The notes under the pieces were generated by a model, which saw only the letters and a list, made by a program, of their open reading frames with translations, was not told the origin of the DNA and made no database searches. From the IMG/VR virus record IMGVR_UViG_3300009164_000056, positions 1 to 64,000 of that record: a stretch of 64,000 bases of DNA. One strand, written 5' to 3'. Made by a program: the position numbers and the translations under genes. Shown here piece after piece: positions 32,886 to 42,400 of this stretch (position 1 is its first letter; each line of letters begins with the position of its first letter). This DNA comes from a virus.

Positions 32886-32892
32886 GTATATT
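32883..32892 (+). promoter_or_regulatory. TTTGTATATT promoter-like box
   Basis: TTTGTATATT overlaps the T-run of the preceding terminator by three bases, 58 nt before the vWA protein gene. Confidence 0.5.
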
Positions 32893-32943
32893 ATAATTGT
32901 ATAGAGCACAATAAACTATTACATTATAGTAAATAAAATATTT

Positions 32944-35214
32944 ATGATACCAACAAATTCAAGTAATACAACAAACGGATGTGATACCATTTCATCCAAT
33001 TGTGTCATTTGGCAGGGGCCGGATATTAGTTGTATAAACCTATGTAATGGTGATACAATTAGTGATGTAACAGCTAAACTAGCTGAATTAGTATGCTCAT
33101 TAATTGAAGATGGCGTTGCTGCTAATCCTAACCTAACAGGTTTAGACTTATCATGTCTTAATATTCCTGGTACAACACCTACTACATTAGTTCCTGTTTT
33201 ACAACAAATGGTTGATGCTATATGTGAGAAAAATACAGGAACTACAATTAACTCAGAACTAGTTAAAGCAAATCTTCCTATAATGACATTGCCTGCATGT
33301 TTAGTCTATGATGACGCATCAGGTAATCCAGTTACACAATTACGTTTAGATAACTTTACTCTTTTAATAGCACAGCAAGTTTGTGATATACTTGTTACAA
33401 TAGTTTATATTGAAACAACTTTAAATAACTACAACACTAGAATAACAACATTAGAAGCATGTGTATTACCATGTACAGGAGCTACAGCAGAAACACAGGT
33501 TGTTCCTACATGTATAATTAATGTAGGAGTACTAACAGATGTATCTGTTTTACTACTTGCTTTAGAAGTAAGATTTTGTGCATTAGAAACAGCTGTAGGT
33601 TTACCTGCTGCAATTAATGCTGCTATAAGTCAAGGATCATGTATATTATCAACCACTACTACATTAGCTAATTCATCAGTATCATATGGTTCAATACCAG
33701 GATGGAATAATACTCCAGTAAATTTAGCACAAAGCACACAAAATATATGGGCTGTGTTATGTGATATGTATGAAGCTATTTCAAGCATTCAAACTAACTG
33801 TTGTCCTTCAGGATGTTCTAGTGTAACTTTTGGTTACAATACAACTAACGTAATAAGCAGTACTGGTACTATATCAGGCATTAACTTTAATTTCCAAAAT
33901 ACAACAGGTACTGGATCTGTTATACCAGCAACATTTAATGATTGTGCTGGTAGTACAGTTATTACTGTTAGAGATAGCAATAATGTTGCAATTACAAGTA
34001 CAGTAAGTGTTTCAGCTTTACAAAACTCTGCGGGTGGAGTTACTATATCATTACCAGGTTTAAATACTTATGGTCCATTAACTACTACTGTAGCATTCTG
34101 TGTTACAGATGGTAGAGATACATGTAATGATGTTATAGTTAAATCAGTTGCGGGAGTTGTACCTTGTCCAACACCAGTTATGAGTGCAATTACAACAACA
34201 GGAGCTACTGTTACATTTACAAATATGTTAGGATCATCAGCAGTTTATGTTATAGATATTCTTAATTCTTTAACAAATGTTGTTGCAGCCACCTTTACTC
34301 AAAACGCTCCTGGTGCTACAGTAGTAAAAGCATTTACAGGTTTAGTTGCTGGTACAGCATATAACACTAGAGTAACTGTTCAAATTGGTGGTCAAACACA
34401 AGTATGTACTACACAAATAGTAACATTTACAACAGAGACTGCAGCTGCTCCATGTAGTAATGGATTAGATGTTGTATTCTTATTAGATTATACTGGAAGT
34501 ATGAGTACTACTATTTCTGCTATTAAAGCAGGTATTCCATCTACAATAAGCACAATACAAGCAGCTTCTGGAACTAATGATTATAGATTAGCATTAGTAT
34601 TAGCAGATGAAGGAGATACTTCAACACCAACTTATGCAACTTCAGTAGATTATTTAGCATTACCAGCTAATCAAAAAATTACAAATACAGGTTCTTATGC
34701 TGGTTCACCAAGATATCAATTTATTACAGCAGTAGAAAAATTTGCTACAAATAATACTACATCATTTACAACTCAATTAAATAAAATTGATACAGGAGCT
34801 GCACCAACATATTGGCCTATAGGTAATGGATATGGTAGTCCAGAACCTACAGATTTGGCTCTTGGATTTGTTGTTGAAGGTTTAAATTTTGCAGGTGCAT
34901 TTAGAACTAATGTTGCTAAATATGTACTTATTTATACAGATGATTATCCAAGTGGTACTGATGATAATTTTGATGCTACAGATGTTACTAGATTAGCATC
35001 ATTAGCACAGACTTGTTTAAATCAAGGTATTAAATGCTTTGTATTAGGTGCAGGTGTTGATTTAACATATACACCACCAGGAGGTACAACAACTTATCCT
35101 TGGAGAGTATTTGCAACAGCAACAAATGGAGCATGGAATGCGTCTTATTCAACAGCTACAGTAAATTCATTAATCACTAACGGTTGTGCAACAACAACAC
35201 CACCATTAACTTAA
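32944..35214 (+). CDS. FN3 and von Willebrand factor A domain protein
   Basis: A 756-residue virion-type protein. Residues 1-400 are Cys- and Thr-rich, with helical units (VTAKLAELVCSLIEDG, LVPVLQQMVDAICEK) resembling tandem domains. Residues ~407-499 are fibronectin III-like (CPTPVMSAITTTGATVTFTN...). Residues ~503-750 are a vWA domain: VVFLLDYTGSMS gives the MIDAS D515-x-T517-x-S519, then a helix, and later KYVLIYTDDYPSG provides the expected strand with Asp. vWA domains bind protein or glycan ligands through a metal ion. It most likely works in host adhesion. It is rare to see vWA in phage tails. Confidence 0.8.
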   Translation: MIPTNSSNTTNGCDTISSNCVIWQGPDISCINLCNGDTISDVTAKLAELVCSLIEDGVAANPNLTGLDLSCLNIPGTTPTTLVPVLQQMVDAICEKNTGTTINSELVKANLPIMTLPACLVYDDASGNPVTQLRLDNFTLLIAQQVCDILVTIVYIETTLNNYNTRITTLEACVLPCTGATAETQVVPTCIINVGVLTDVSVLLLALEVRFCALETAVGLPAAINAAISQGSCILSTTTTLANSSVSYGSIPGWNNTPVNLAQSTQNIWAVLCDMYEAISSIQTNCCPSGCSSVTFGYNTTNVISSTGTISGINFNFQNTTGTGSVIPATFNDCAGSTVITVRDSNNVAITSTVSVSALQNSAGGVTISLPGLNTYGPLTTTVAFCVTDGRDTCNDVIVKSVAGVVPCPTPVMSAITTTGATVTFTNMLGSSAVYVIDILNSLTNVVAATFTQNAPGATVVKAFTGLVAGTAYNTRVTVQIGGQTQVCTTQIVTFTTETAAAPCSNGLDVVFLLDYTGSMSTTISAIKAGIPSTISTIQAASGTNDYRLALVLADEGDTSTPTYATSVDYLALPANQKITNTGSYAGSPRYQFITAVEKFATNNTTSFTTQLNKIDTGAAPTYWPIGNGYGSPEPTDLALGFVVEGLNFAGAFRTNVAKYVLIYTDDYPSGTDDNFDATDVTRLASLAQTCLNQGIKCFVLGAGVDLTYTPPGGTTTYPWRVFATATNGAWNASYSTATVNSLITNGCATTTPPLT

Positions 35215-35232
35215 TTAAAATAAAATATAAAG

Positions 35233-35793
35233 ATGGCATGTAATTGTTCAAAATGTAGTAGTAAATGTGGTTGTGCTGATACAGCACTAACTAACCCATG
35301 TACATATACTGACTGTAGTGTTGGTAGTGAAAGATGTGATGATGTACAATGTGCAGAATGCGTTAGCTATTGTGGTACATCTTTTCAAATAGGAAACCCC
35401 GGAACTTTATTACAAATAAATAAAGGTGAAAGACTTGATTCTATTATACAAAAGTTTGCTATGATTTTATCTAATGGTTTAGGAGCATGTACTTCTAATG
35501 ATGTACAACATGATCCGTTTAATGTATATGCAGGTGTTATTACTAGTAGTACAGCATCAGTATTGTGGAATGGTACTTGGAGTGGAAGCACTGGAGTAAA
35601 TATTTATTATAATACTCAGATTGCTCCAACCACATGGATTTTAGCTAATCCAGTACCAATTGTTCCAACTATATTTAATTATACAATAACAAACCTTTTA
35701 GCTAGTTCAGCATATAAAGTAAAAGTAGTAGATGCAGGTAATTCATCAGCATGTAAACCAATTGAAATACTATTCTCTACCCTAGCAGTATAA
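35233..35793 (+). CDS. Cys-rich protein with FN3-like domain
   Basis: 186 residues. The first ~55 hold about 14 cysteines (MACNCSKCSSKCGCADT...), suggesting several metal or disulfide sites. A short helical part follows (DSIIQKFAMILSNGLGACT), of the same kind as in the vWA protein just upstream, then a ~90-residue FN3-like domain (VYAGVITSSTASVLWNGTWSGSTGVNIYYNT...SSAYKVKVVDAG). The two genes appear related and act together. Likely adhesion or fibre cap. Confidence 0.7.
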   Translation: MACNCSKCSSKCGCADTALTNPCTYTDCSVGSERCDDVQCAECVSYCGTSFQIGNPGTLLQINKGERLDSIIQKFAMILSNGLGACTSNDVQHDPFNVYAGVITSSTASVLWNGTWSGSTGVNIYYNTQIAPTTWILANPVPIVPTIFNYTITNLLASSAYKVKVVDAGNSSACKPIEILFSTLAV

Positions 35794-35813
35794 CATTAAA
35801 AAAAACAACAAGA

Positions 35814-35880
35814 GTGATGGTTTGTTGGTTTTCTATCACAGGAGTTGAAAGAGGCTGGGGTAACTCAGTCTCTTTTTTTT
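35814..35880 (+). terminator. Double hairpin terminator of the fibre cassette
   Basis: Two hairpins in a row: GTGAT/ATCAC (35814-35839) and AGAGGCTG/CAGTCTCT (35850-35857 and 35866-35873, one G-T pair), ending in a long T-run. It closes the receptor-binding region. Confidence 0.82.
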
Positions 35881-35912
35881 TAAATAAACCTGCAATTTTA
35901 TAATAAAATTTT

Positions 35913-35920
35913 TACATTTG
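35913..35920 (+). promoter_or_regulatory. TAnnTTTG promoter box (TACATTTG)
   Basis: An exact -7 consensus match, 26 nt before the phosphoesterase ATG and just after the cassette terminator. Confidence 0.6.
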
Positions 35921-35945
35921 TATAATTAATTTTAAAAAAGATTCT

Positions 35946-37151
35946 ATGAGTTATTTAAAAAATAAAATACTTGAGTCATTAAAATGGAAGAAATCACCGG
36001 CTTATTGCGCATCAAGATTAGGAATATCAGAGGAAGAATACATTAAGGTTAAAGAACAAATATCAAATAAATTTAAAAAATCTTCTTACAGACAAAACCC
36101 AGCAATAGCTGAATCTGTAGACTTAGAAAAGGGTCAATCAACAATATCAGGTTCATTTACATATGAGCCAAAGACAGCAGAAGAGATAATCAAACTTTTA
36201 CAAATTGATACAAAAGTCTGGAAGTTATCACAATATTGGAATAAACAAATGGGAGACCATTGGAGAGTTTCAGCTTTAATAACTAAAATTAAAGAAAATG
36301 CTAAAGAAGATTTATTAATAAATCTGTTAAACAATTGGAAACCAAAGGTTTATAAAACAACTAACACAAATAAATTCCATGACTCTAATAAAGAAGATGT
36401 ATGTGGAATAATATCTTTACAAGACATTCATTTTGGAAAACAAGGAAATGAAACTATTGATAAGGATTTTGAAGATACTATAAAAAATTTATTGAACAAA
36501 GGTGTAGCATCACATAACATTAAAGTATTGTACTTTGTGGTAGGCGGTGACTTAATCAATATGGATACTTTTGCTGGTACAACAACAAGTGGAACACCTC
36601 TTGATAATTGTATGTCTGCAACAGATGCTTACATGCAGGCATTTGATGCAATGCATTGGGCAATAAATTATATCAAAGAATATTGTGAGGAACTTGTAGT
36701 AGTATATGTTCCGGGTAATCATGATAGATTATCTTCTCATCATTTGGTACATGCTCTATCTAAATCTATTTACAATGATGGGGATATAACATGGGATATA
36801 AAATATGAAGAAAGAAAGGTACATGTATGGCATAATAATTTCAATGCATTTGAGCATGGAGATAAGACAAGTAAAAACAACCCTTTGATATATGCATCAG
36901 AATACCCTAAAGAATGGGGTAGCACAATAAACAGGACATTGTATAAGGGTCACATCCATACTGATAGAAAAGTAGAATACATGACATCTAATGAGACAGC
37001 AGGTTTTATAGAAAAGACACTTCCTAGTTTAGGTAAGACAGACTATTATCACTATAGTAATAAATATACAGGTAATAGAAGATCAGGTAAATTGGAACTA
37101 CAAGATCCAATTCTAGGAAATATATGTGAATTAACTCACCAATCAATATAA
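35946..37151 (+). CDS. Calcineurin-like metallophosphoesterase
   Basis: This 401-residue enzyme has the full family signature: D160-I-H162 (LQDIHFG), G-G-D202 (VVGGDLIN), G-N258-H259-D260 (VPGNHDR), H304 (FEHGDK) and G-H336-I-H338. These bind two metal ions and split phosphoester bonds, so DNA, RNA, nucleotides or other phosphates are possible substrates. The N-terminal ~50 residues (SPAYCASRLGISEEEYIKVKEQI) look like a helix-turn-helix. It forms its own transcription unit between the fibre cassette and the collar genes. A role in DNA metabolism is more likely than a virion one, but its place is unusual. Confidence 0.85.
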   Translation: MSYLKNKILESLKWKKSPAYCASRLGISEEEYIKVKEQISNKFKKSSYRQNPAIAESVDLEKGQSTISGSFTYEPKTAEEIIKLLQIDTKVWKLSQYWNKQMGDHWRVSALITKIKENAKEDLLINLLNNWKPKVYKTTNTNKFHDSNKEDVCGIISLQDIHFGKQGNETIDKDFEDTIKNLLNKGVASHNIKVLYFVVGGDLINMDTFAGTTTSGTPLDNCMSATDAYMQAFDAMHWAINYIKEYCEELVVVYVPGNHDRLSSHHLVHALSKSIYNDGDITWDIKYEERKVHVWHNNFNAFEHGDKTSKNNPLIYASEYPKEWGSTINRTLYKGHIHTDRKVEYMTSNETAGFIEKTLPSLGKTDYYHYSNKYTGNRRSGKLELQDPILGNICELTHQSI

Positions 37152-37156
37152 AGAAG

Positions 37157-37188
37157 CAACTTAAATTTCATTAAGTGGTCTTTTTTTT
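37157..37188 (+). terminator. Weak terminator after the phosphoesterase
   Basis: ACTTAA (37159-37164) pairs with TTAAGT (37171-37176) followed by a run of eight Ts. A-T rich and short, so weak. Confidence 0.45.
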
Positions 37189-37209
37189 GTAAATTATAAA
37201 TATACATGT

Positions 37210-37776
37210 ATGATAAACAATTTTAAAAAACCAGATTTAAAAGCACCAAGATATAGAGAGAAAAGATTAGGTATATTAAATGAAGAAACAATAAAAGAGT
37301 TTAAAGAAAAAAAACCTTTATATTCTAATATTGATAATGATAAATTAAAAAAAATAATAAAACTATATAATGTAAATTTATGGGAAGCAGTAATTAAAAA
37401 TAGAGATGGTGTAGAGTTACCTGATTCATTAGGATATTTGTTTATAGGCACATGTCCTTCTTCTAAAACGGTAAATACTAATTATGCACTATCTAAAGAA
37501 TATGGTAAAGTATTACAAAACAAGAATTGGGAAACTGATGGTAACTTGGGTAAAATATTTTATACTAACTGGTCAACCAAATATAGATTTAAAAATAGAG
37601 AGTTATGGAGATTTGTAGCTTGCAGAGAATTTAAAAGAGCGGTAGCTAAAACCTACCCAGAAAGCTGGACTAAATACGTTGTGATGAAAAACAAATATAG
37701 AGTTGCTCATTTATATGATGTAAATACAGAAGAAACCAAAAAGGAATTAGAGTTATATAATGAATTTGAAACATAA
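37210..37776 (+). CDS. Conserved unknown, 188 aa
   Basis: A basic 188-residue protein. The order LWEAVIKNRDGVELPDSLGYLFIGTC - GKVLQNKNWETDGNLGKIFYTNWS - LWRFVACREFKRAVAKTYPESW matches a phage family I know from T4-like and crAss-like genomes without known function. It lies 5 bp before the collar genes. A regulatory or DNA-binding role is possible; nothing catalytic is seen. Confidence 0.7.
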   Translation: MINNFKKPDLKAPRYREKRLGILNEETIKEFKEKKPLYSNIDNDKLKKIIKLYNVNLWEAVIKNRDGVELPDSLGYLFIGTCPSSKTVNTNYALSKEYGKVLQNKNWETDGNLGKIFYTNWSTKYRFKNRELWRFVACREFKRAVAKTYPESWTKYVVMKNKYRVAHLYDVNTEETKKELELYNEFET

Positions 37777-37781
37777 ACAAA

Positions 37782-38459
37782 ATGTCACAGATAATAATAG
37801 GAGAAGCAATATCAAGAATAAGAGGACAGGTTAAAGCTGAAGTCCAAGATTCTTTTGTAACAGACAGATACATTTACAGTTTAATAGAAAAGTTTTCTCA
37901 AGTTTTAATGAGGAGACAAGACTCATTAAACAAATTAATAAAATTCAACTCTGTGTGGAAAGCACTTCCATATGTTGAAATGATTGATGTAGATAAAGTA
38001 GAAGCAGGCTGTTCTGGAATAACTAGCGGATGTACAATCAAACGTACAAAACTTAAATTGCCTTCTATGATTGAAGGTTATTGGGGTCCGCTTATACGTA
38101 CTATAACTTCAATAGATGGTTCACAAGAACTTCAAGCAACATATCCTGGTACATATGTATCTATGACCAAAACAACATCTTTTAAATACAACAGAACAAA
38201 ATATTTTTGGTGGTTAGATGGATATGTTTATTCACCTAATATTGAATGGGATGCTATTAAAGTTGAAGGTGTATTTAATGATGACATTACAAAATGGAAT
38301 TGTGATGAAAAAGATGATTGTACTCCTAGATATAAACAACCAATGTATATACCTGAAGCAATGTTTGCAGAAATTGAATCTCAAATCATAAACATTATGA
38401 TGAATACAATGAAGGTACCAAGTGAAGATTCTGATAATAAACAAAACATAAATAGATAA
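37782..38459 (+). CDS. Collar (ring) protein candidate 1
   Basis: 225 residues: a helical start (IIIGEAISRIRGQVKAEVQDSFVTDRYIYSLIEKFSQVLMRRQD) then a beta-rich body (LPYVEMIDVDKVEAGCS, RTKYFWWLDGYVYSPN) and a final helix with IPEAMFAEIESQIINIMM. Position just before the large tail protein corresponds to the ring proteins of crAss-like tails. The stop overlaps the next start by one base. Family assignment is by context and pattern. Confidence 0.65.
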   Translation: MSQIIIGEAISRIRGQVKAEVQDSFVTDRYIYSLIEKFSQVLMRRQDSLNKLIKFNSVWKALPYVEMIDVDKVEAGCSGITSGCTIKRTKLKLPSMIEGYWGPLIRTITSIDGSQELQATYPGTYVSMTKTTSFKYNRTKYFWWLDGYVYSPNIEWDAIKVEGVFNDDITKWNCDEKDDCTPRYKQPMYIPEAMFAEIESQIINIMMNTMKVPSEDSDNKQNINR

Positions 38460-39400
38460 TGAGCGTATCACATAAATATAGAACATTCAGTCAGTTATAT
38501 GAAGATGTTGCGGTTGACTTTACAACTTATTCATTGGAAGGAATGATTGAACCACAGCAATTAATTAAAGTTGCTACTAGAATTAATTATGAACTTGGTC
38601 TAAAAATACATAGAACTAAAGAAACCATAATTGATGTAGAACATGGTAGAGCGCAATTACCTAGAGATTTTGCATATATTAACTATGCATTTCTTTGTGG
38701 TGAATATCATATTAATGAAACTATGCCATCAGGTACTCACGTTGAAACTTTTAATGATGTGCCTTATGTACCGGCACCTGGAGAAGTTGCTGCTTGTAGT
38801 ACAGGAACAGGATGTGCTGATGTATGTGTAGTTAAAACATGTGAAGATAAAAACAGTTATCAGTTAGTTCAAAGAATTTCTCCAAATCAATATAGAACTT
38901 ATAGTACTTGGACTGAATTGAAAATTCAAGATATAAATCAGAAAAGTTGTTTTTGTCCTGATTTAGCAGCACAAGCCCCAGACATTGCACAAATAGTTGA
39001 TGGATTTTTAATTACTAATTTTACTAGTGGTAGAGTTTATATAAGTTATCAAGGAGCTATGGAATCACCTGATGGAGATTTATTGGTTCTTGATCAACCT
39101 CTTTGTAATGAGTATTATGAATATGCATTAAAACAAAGAATATTAGAAAACATGATTTGGCAAGGTGAGCAAATGGCTCCTCAATTACAATTGGTTGAAT
39201 CACGTTTAAGACCTGCAAGAAACAATGCTTTGTCATTTGTAAATACACCGGATTTTGCTGAAATGCAAAAAGTCTTTGTAATGAATAGAAGAGCTCAATA
39301 TCATAATTATTATAATATGTTTATGAGTTATGCTCCTTATAATCCAAGACTTCATAAAGGAATTAATACATCCAGTAGTATTAACAATCCTACACACTAA
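38459..39400 (+). CDS. Collar (ring) protein candidate 2
   Basis: 313 residues. The opening (YRTFSQLYEDVAVDFTTYSLEGMIEPQQLIKVATRINYELGLKIHRTKETIIDVEHGRAQLPRDF) is a helix-then-strand plan typical of these proteins, followed by strands and a helical end (YEYALKQRILENMIWQGEQMAPQLQLVESRLRPARNNALSFV). It belongs to the tail assembly between portal and muzzle. The start overlaps the first ring protein by one base. Confidence 0.68.
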   Translation: MSVSHKYRTFSQLYEDVAVDFTTYSLEGMIEPQQLIKVATRINYELGLKIHRTKETIIDVEHGRAQLPRDFAYINYAFLCGEYHINETMPSGTHVETFNDVPYVPAPGEVAACSTGTGCADVCVVKTCEDKNSYQLVQRISPNQYRTYSTWTELKIQDINQKSCFCPDLAAQAPDIAQIVDGFLITNFTSGRVYISYQGAMESPDGDLLVLDQPLCNEYYEYALKQRILENMIWQGEQMAPQLQLVESRLRPARNNALSFVNTPDFAEMQKVFVMNRRAQYHNYYNMFMSYAPYNPRLHKGINTSSSINNPTH

Positions 39401-39417
39401 TAAAGAATTAAATTATT

Positions 39418-42400
39418 ATGGCACAGCAAAATGAAAATCCAGGGACATCTTCTGTAAATACTAATTCATTTATTAAAGGAATGAATAAAGATATTACGCA
39501 GGCAATGGAACCAAAAGAAAGTTGGTGGCATGCGCGTAATGCAATGAATAATTCTACTGATGGAGATCTTGGTGTAATAGGTAATGAACCATCAAACTTA
39601 CAATGTGGTGTTATTCCATATACAATTATTGGTGCTATACATAGATATGGTGATCAATGGGTTGTATATTCTACTGATGATACCAATTCAGAAATTGGAA
39701 CATTTGATGATAGTTTATGTGAATATAAAGTTATTGTAAATGATCCTTGTTTAAACTTTAATAGAAAGTATTTAATAGTTGGTGCAGCTAAAGAAAATTT
39801 TGATTGTACTTGGCAAGTATATTGGGATGATGGAAACAATCCTTCACGTTCATTAAACATTAATAAGGTTCCTTGGATTCAAACTATATCTTCTGCACCC
39901 GGTGATTCATGTATTACATATGATGATACAACACAATTGAATTGTGAAAAAATAAGATTAGCTCCTTTGGTTGATACACCTTGTGTTAGTTTAAGTAAAT
40001 CAATAGATGGTGGTATGTTACAGAATGGAGCATATCAAGCATTTGTTGCTTATACAGAGAATGAACAAAAAGTAACTGATTACATTGGTATTTCTAATGT
40101 TCAAACATTATGGTCACATTCTGGTACAGGTGGTTCATTAAACATTAAGGTAAACAATCTAGATAAAGATTATGATTACTATGAGTTAGTATTACTTATA
40201 AGAAATCAAGGTCAGATATATGCTAAACGTATAGGTCTTTATAGTACACAACAACAAGATATTAATATTGATTATATTGATGATACGTTAGTTGCTGTAA
40301 GTTTAAAAACAATACCACAGAGAAGTCCTGCTTATGAAAAATCAAATGCAATGTATGTTGTAAATGATTGGTTAATAAGACAAGGACCTGTAAGTCAGTT
40401 TGATTTTAACTATCAGCCAATAGCAAATGACATCAAGGTCAATTGGGTAGCAAATCAAATAGATTCTAGTTACTATCATTTAGGTGGTAATAAGTTGGGA
40501 TTCTTAAGAGATGAGCAATATGCATTCTTTATTAGATGGATTTATAATACAGGAGAAAGATCTTCTTCATATCATATTCCAGGAAGAGCACCAAGGCCAT
40601 ATACAACCCCTTCAGGGACATATCTAGAAACAGATATTATATACGGTAATAATGTTTTAGATGTTGCTGGAGATCCTTTATATAAGGTTTATAATACAGG
40701 AACAATTACAGCATCTGGTTTAACAGAAGTTCAGCCTGATGGATCACAGATTATTGCTAGAGGTGAAATGGGTTATTGGGAATCTACTGAAAGATATCCT
40801 GCTAATAGACCAGATATTTGGGGTAACCTTTGTGGTAAACCTATTAGACACCATAAGTTTCCTACTGAAGAAGTGGGAAGTGCTGGTTCACCATTACATA
40901 TAAGCACAACTGCCGGAGATTTAATTAATGTTTTGGGTGTAGAGTTTACAAATATAGGCAGACCAAAATATAATAATGGAACTTATATACCAAATGTAGT
41001 TGGTTATGAAATACTAAGAGGATCTAGAGCGGGTGCTAAATCTATTTTAGCAAAAGGGTTATTTAGAAATATGCGCAAGTATACAATACCTAATGCAGAA
41101 AACTTAATAGGTGGATCTGTCCAAGGTTTATATCCTAACTATCCATATAATGATTTAAGACCTGATGTTTTTTTCCATGATGGAAATGCAAACTCTATTC
41201 ATAGAACAGAAGGTTGTAATAACTATAGTCGATCAATAGGTAATTTTAACCCATTGGGATCTGCACCAGCTGTAGCTGGAGATCCTTCAGGGTATTCTAA
41301 AAAGGTGTTTACATTTTCTTCACCTGATTTGATGTTTACCAAACCTTTTCTTAATGCATATGAAACTAGATTATATGGATATGTAACTGGTAACTCAAGT
41401 GGTTATTTTAAAGCTTCTGAGGATCATCCTCAATTTAAACTATTAAGAAATGGTGCCGCAATTATAGCTGCTGTTATTGGTGTAGGATATGCTATGCATA
41501 AAATGTTAGGTACTAGAAGTAAAACTATAGAAGGTGCTAAAGGTAGTTATCAAGCAAATGATTTTTATTTAGGTTTTGGTACTGGTGGTACAACAGGTGG
41601 TGGTGCAAATCTTGCAGTAAATGCAGCTGGAGCTTTAACCGCTGCTGGAGGTTCAACACTTGGACAAATAGCTCTAAATACATTACTTAATGATGCACTT
41701 GGTTTATTAGATCTTTATGCTGGTGGAGTTGCTACATATACATTGGATATGGTTAATGCCGGAATTGTTACTGCTGCTGGTGCAGCACCTGGTACAATTG
41801 GTGGTTCACTGAATAATACACAAATAAATGATTCATCTGAATCTTCATTACCATATATTGTGAGACTATTTGTAGCTCAAGCTATGTCTAGAACTAATAT
41901 AGCAATTGGTGGAAATGAAATATTAGAATTAATTTATAACTTAATTAATAAGTCTGATTTTGTATTCAAATATAATTCTTATGGATTTTTTAATTCATTT
42001 ACTAAAATTAATACAGGATTATTTAGAATTAAAAATACAGATTCAAATTATTTAGGTCAATCATTTCAATCATTTGATAATGGTAATTATAAAATTAATA
42101 ATTTATTTAGACCATCTACCGTAGCTGTTTCATTAAGTAACCCCGTATCAGAACCAAGTGTAATTGATACATCAAGGTTTACAATTGGAGGTTCTGTTAG
42201 TACTTCTGGTAGTGTTAATGTTACAGATGGAAATATAACTAATCCATCAGTAAAACATAAAACACCTATATCAGCTTATTATGGTGCTCTAAAATTTAAT
42301 TTTGATAATCAATATGGTCAACTAGATGGTATTAAGCAAGTTCAAATGAGAGGTTGTGTAGAATATTTAGATCCTACTAAACCTGATGCTTTTAAATATT

